In this document: positions 61,607 to 64,000 of the stretch, in pieces
Numbering within the stretch: the stretch's first letter is position 1
Layout of the letters: each line of letters opens with the position of its first letter
NCBI GenBank assembly: GCA_019843655.1
Contig: JACDQD010000009.1
Coordinates: forward strand, 3,289,204-3,353,203
Length of the DNA stretch: 64,000 bases
Reading direction: 5' to 3'
From: Lethocerus indicus
Taxonomy: Eukaryota; Arthropoda; Insecta; Hemiptera; Belostomatidae
Notes under the pieces: generated by a model
What the model saw: only the letters and a program-made list of their open reading frames with translations
Databases searched by the model: none
What the model was told of the DNA's origin: nothing
Translations under genes and position numbers: made by a program

Positions 61607-61719
61607 CGCAGAGAGTTGTTGGTAATATTGGTGAATATATAGTAGATTAATAATTAAAGTTTCTTTTTTAGCAAAATAAAATGAATTCCAAAGTCGAAAT
61701 GTTGATTACTTTTGGGTAG
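61607..61719 (+). mobile_element. Mariner-type element, 3'-end fragment (inverted relative to 53843-54054)
   Basis: This is the reverse complement of the left part of the element at 53843-54054. Shared blocks are GCAGAGAGTTGT, GGTGAATATATAGTA, TAAAGTTTCTTTTTTAGCAA, AATAAAATGAATTCCAAAGT and GATTACTTTTGGGTA. The frame again reads QRVVGNIGEYIV then stop, the transposase C-terminus. Homology stops abruptly at about 61607, and the other terminus is missing. It is a truncated copy, oriented with its terminus to the right. Confidence 0.8.
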
Positions 61720-64000
61720 GGAAAGGAATACGGTAAGTTGCTTGGAAACGAGAAAAAGTATACCTATTGAAGATTTGCCGGGATCAGCAAGAATGTGCCA
61801 ACGATAAATTAGTTCAGAAGTGAGGGTTAAAGAACGAGTCACTGGACAATATCGAGAGCAATACTCTCATACGTGTTAATATTGATTACAGAGTATTCTC
61901 AAGTCGCAAATTCTAAATTTGCGTCTTTTTAGATCAGGGTTTTCGTTCAAAAATTTACCTTTACGATCCTTCCACGATTGTTCCGTCTCCACTCCATGGT
62001 TGGGTATAGCTAACAAAAAAATTATGTATGATAAGAGCCTAGCCATTAACTATTATTATTTAAGAGAACGCATTTGTACGGCAGCAATTTACGTCCCACG
62101 CTTCAAGTCGGACGTGCTTTCCGGGCTTGTCGGGGCCCGGTAAAGACCCGGGGATGACGTTCGGTATTTTCGCCGGCAATGACATTCAGAAGAGGGCGGT
62201 AAATTATTTCGGGCTGTCGCGGTATCGCGATCCGCCCCTTGTGAGGAGGAATGAGCGTGTCCTGTAAGCTATCAATTATCCGGTCCCGTCGCCGTTATAA
62301 GGAAGGCGCTCGTGTGAAATTTTCAATTTGCGACTTCTGATTGATGGCCGCCGGTCGGGGCTATAATTAAAGGACACCGCCCCGCGAGTTCGGCCCTCCA
62401 GTCAACTCCGCATTTGGCGTTCGATTTTCGGTCTTTTTTTCGGGTCCTTATTGTTTTCAAGTCACGATAGAGAACAGAGAACGGTGAGAGATCGTACATT
62501 CTGGACCTCGGCATCAATTTTCAAGGTGTTAATTTGGAGAAGGCCTATTTTTTTCTTAAAGATTTTAAATTATAGGGTCGAGTGAAAAGTATAGTATCGC
62601 TTTCTAAGGTCGGAATCTTGTAGTTAATTATTTTTTTACGTTTGTTTTTTTACATTTACAGCCATTGATATGCAATAATTCGATACGGAACAAATAAAAG
62701 GGCATTTATTTTACAATAGTTCATTTAATCCATTTGTATGGATAATACTGTCATAAATATAGAAAGATTTTCGTTTTACCCCAGTTAGAGGAACCGCAAC
62801 CGCTAACGTAGCATATGCTACGCATGCATAGAAATGCATATTAGATTAGTGCACTACTGACGACCGGTCCTGCTAATTAAGGAATAGCGGCATAATTTTC
62901 ACTGTCCAGCGTTCACTGTTTTTTGTTCATACAATCCGGCAGAGCAAAAAGTGCCACCGAAGTAGTAAAGAGTAAGAAACGAAAGACAAAATAACGGAGT
63001 GGACAAAACAGCGAGGACATCCCCCAGTGTAATGTTATTCCGGTCCCGAAATCTCTCTGGATAAGTGACGACCCATCCGTTATCCCGTTTCTTATTATCA
63101 TTCGAATCGGGCCGGAACCCATTTGTTTTAAAATTTGTCAGCCTTAATTTATTGTCGGGAGCGGCGCTCTGTGACCGGGTTCCCGTAATGGTTCACTTTT
63201 ACGACCCCGTGCGGCCTATCGGGTACACACCCCATCCTCCTTCCTTCCGATAGGTTCCTCATTATTCCTCGGACGGATTCCTCTCGGGGCTCGAACCGGC
63301 GGGAGGAGGAGGAGGAGTAGAAGACTTCTTCTTCTTCTTCTAGGTCCCGGTTAACGACCGAAAGGGTACGAGGATCTACGAGTATTGGTTTCAATCTTAG
63401 ATAAGATCAGCCCCCGCTGCATATATTACGTAGTCATGGTGGCGGCCCCGGACGCCGTCCTGGAAAAATTTCGAGAGCGATGCCCCCGCAGTAACTTTTT
63501 TTGTGTCATCGCGTTAAGTGATACTTAATTATACCTCATAAAATTAATGCTGTATTATTTTGAGTAATAGTAACGGAATTTTGGTGAATTTAAAAGTTTT
63601 ACATTCCCATGAAACCAATCCCCGCGGCCAAGGATTGACCCGGATTAATGCGGGCTGGTAAATTTAAAATTCATTGTTAGTAATTTTTATTATTATTTAT
63701 TATGTATTTATTTTATTTTGACGTTGTTTTCAACTTTTCCTCGTTTCCCAGCAAAGCACCCTAAACCTCGAGTGAAAAATCACTTAATCGATTTCTCCTG
63801 AGATAGTTGACTTCTGCGAACTGGCCAACAGTTGTAATGTAATGCGCTCCCGTAACGGCGTCTCGGTTGCCGGCGTTAGGACAGCGGCCGTTACCCGGTT
63901 GATTTGTGAATTTTCAAAGAAATTGAAAACGCATAGGAATGGGAGGAGAAATTGAAAGTTTTCTCCGGGACGCAAGCTTGACGACTTCGTTGTCGCCGCG
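61720..64000. other. Non-coding stretch to window end
   Basis: Contains the GGA/CTT tracts; no exon recognised. Confidence 0.6.
63302..63340. repeat. (GGA)n and (CTT)n runs
   Basis: Five GGA units (63302-63317) and five CTT units (63325-63340), seven bases apart, forming a partly complementary purine/pyrimidine pair. Confidence 0.9.

Noticed and set aside
1..64000. CRISPR arrays, bacterial operons, prophage
   Set aside because: No regularly spaced repeats, no dense coding, and intron-type splice signals; the DNA is eukaryotic.

Overview
The window looks like arthropod (most likely insect) nuclear DNA. It is gene-poor: mostly intron-like or intergenic sequence with microsatellites, G/C homopolymer runs and many degraded transposable elements. 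The grounds for insect are a BTB/POZ domain of the tramtrack/bric-a-brac style, a jockey-type non-LTR reverse transcriptase remnant, mariner C-terminal remnants and abundant short foldback elements. Species cannot be named from what is visible. I see no bacterial gene organisation, rRNA, convincing tRNA or CRISPR array.

Only two segments read as genuine host coding exons, and they are two halves of one BTB domain. The N-terminal half (54 residues) is on the + strand at 22288-22450 and ends at a consensus donor. The C-terminal half (80 codons to a stop) is on the - strand at 57678-57920 and begins at a consensus acceptor. Both junctions are phase 0 and join at the point where the BTB fold would continue (…SSPYLQ / ELLLAHP…), yet they point in opposite directions 35 kb apart. 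This is the most interesting observation here. Possible explanations are a local inversion, an assembly inversion, splicing between transcripts of opposite strands (known for the Drosophila BTB locus mod(mdg4)), or two paralogues that each lack their partner exon in the window.

Layout: 1-22.2 kb is non-coding, with foldback-type repeats at about 1.6, 4.75, 5.8, 11.2, 19.0 and 20.5 kb. BTB half 1 is at 22.3 kb. From 22.5 to 53.8 kb is a long non-coding stretch with a 44-base TA microsatellite (25.7 kb), a diverged pair of about 430-bp repeats (28.7 and 37.9 kb), a foldback element (32.05-32.29 kb) and partial copies near 41.5, 44.7 and 51.3 kb. From 53.8 to 61.7 kb is a repeat-dense island holding BTB half 2. 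It is bracketed by two mariner remnants in inverted orientation and contains a jockey RT fragment, a probable hAT MITE, and a recent 336-bp duplication whose second copy is flanked by 65-bp direct repeats. The rest, to 64 kb, is non-coding.

Limits: exons lacking a start codon, or shorter than about 60 codons, can only be found by eye, so further small exons of the BTB gene may have been missed. Repeat families are described from copies within this window only.
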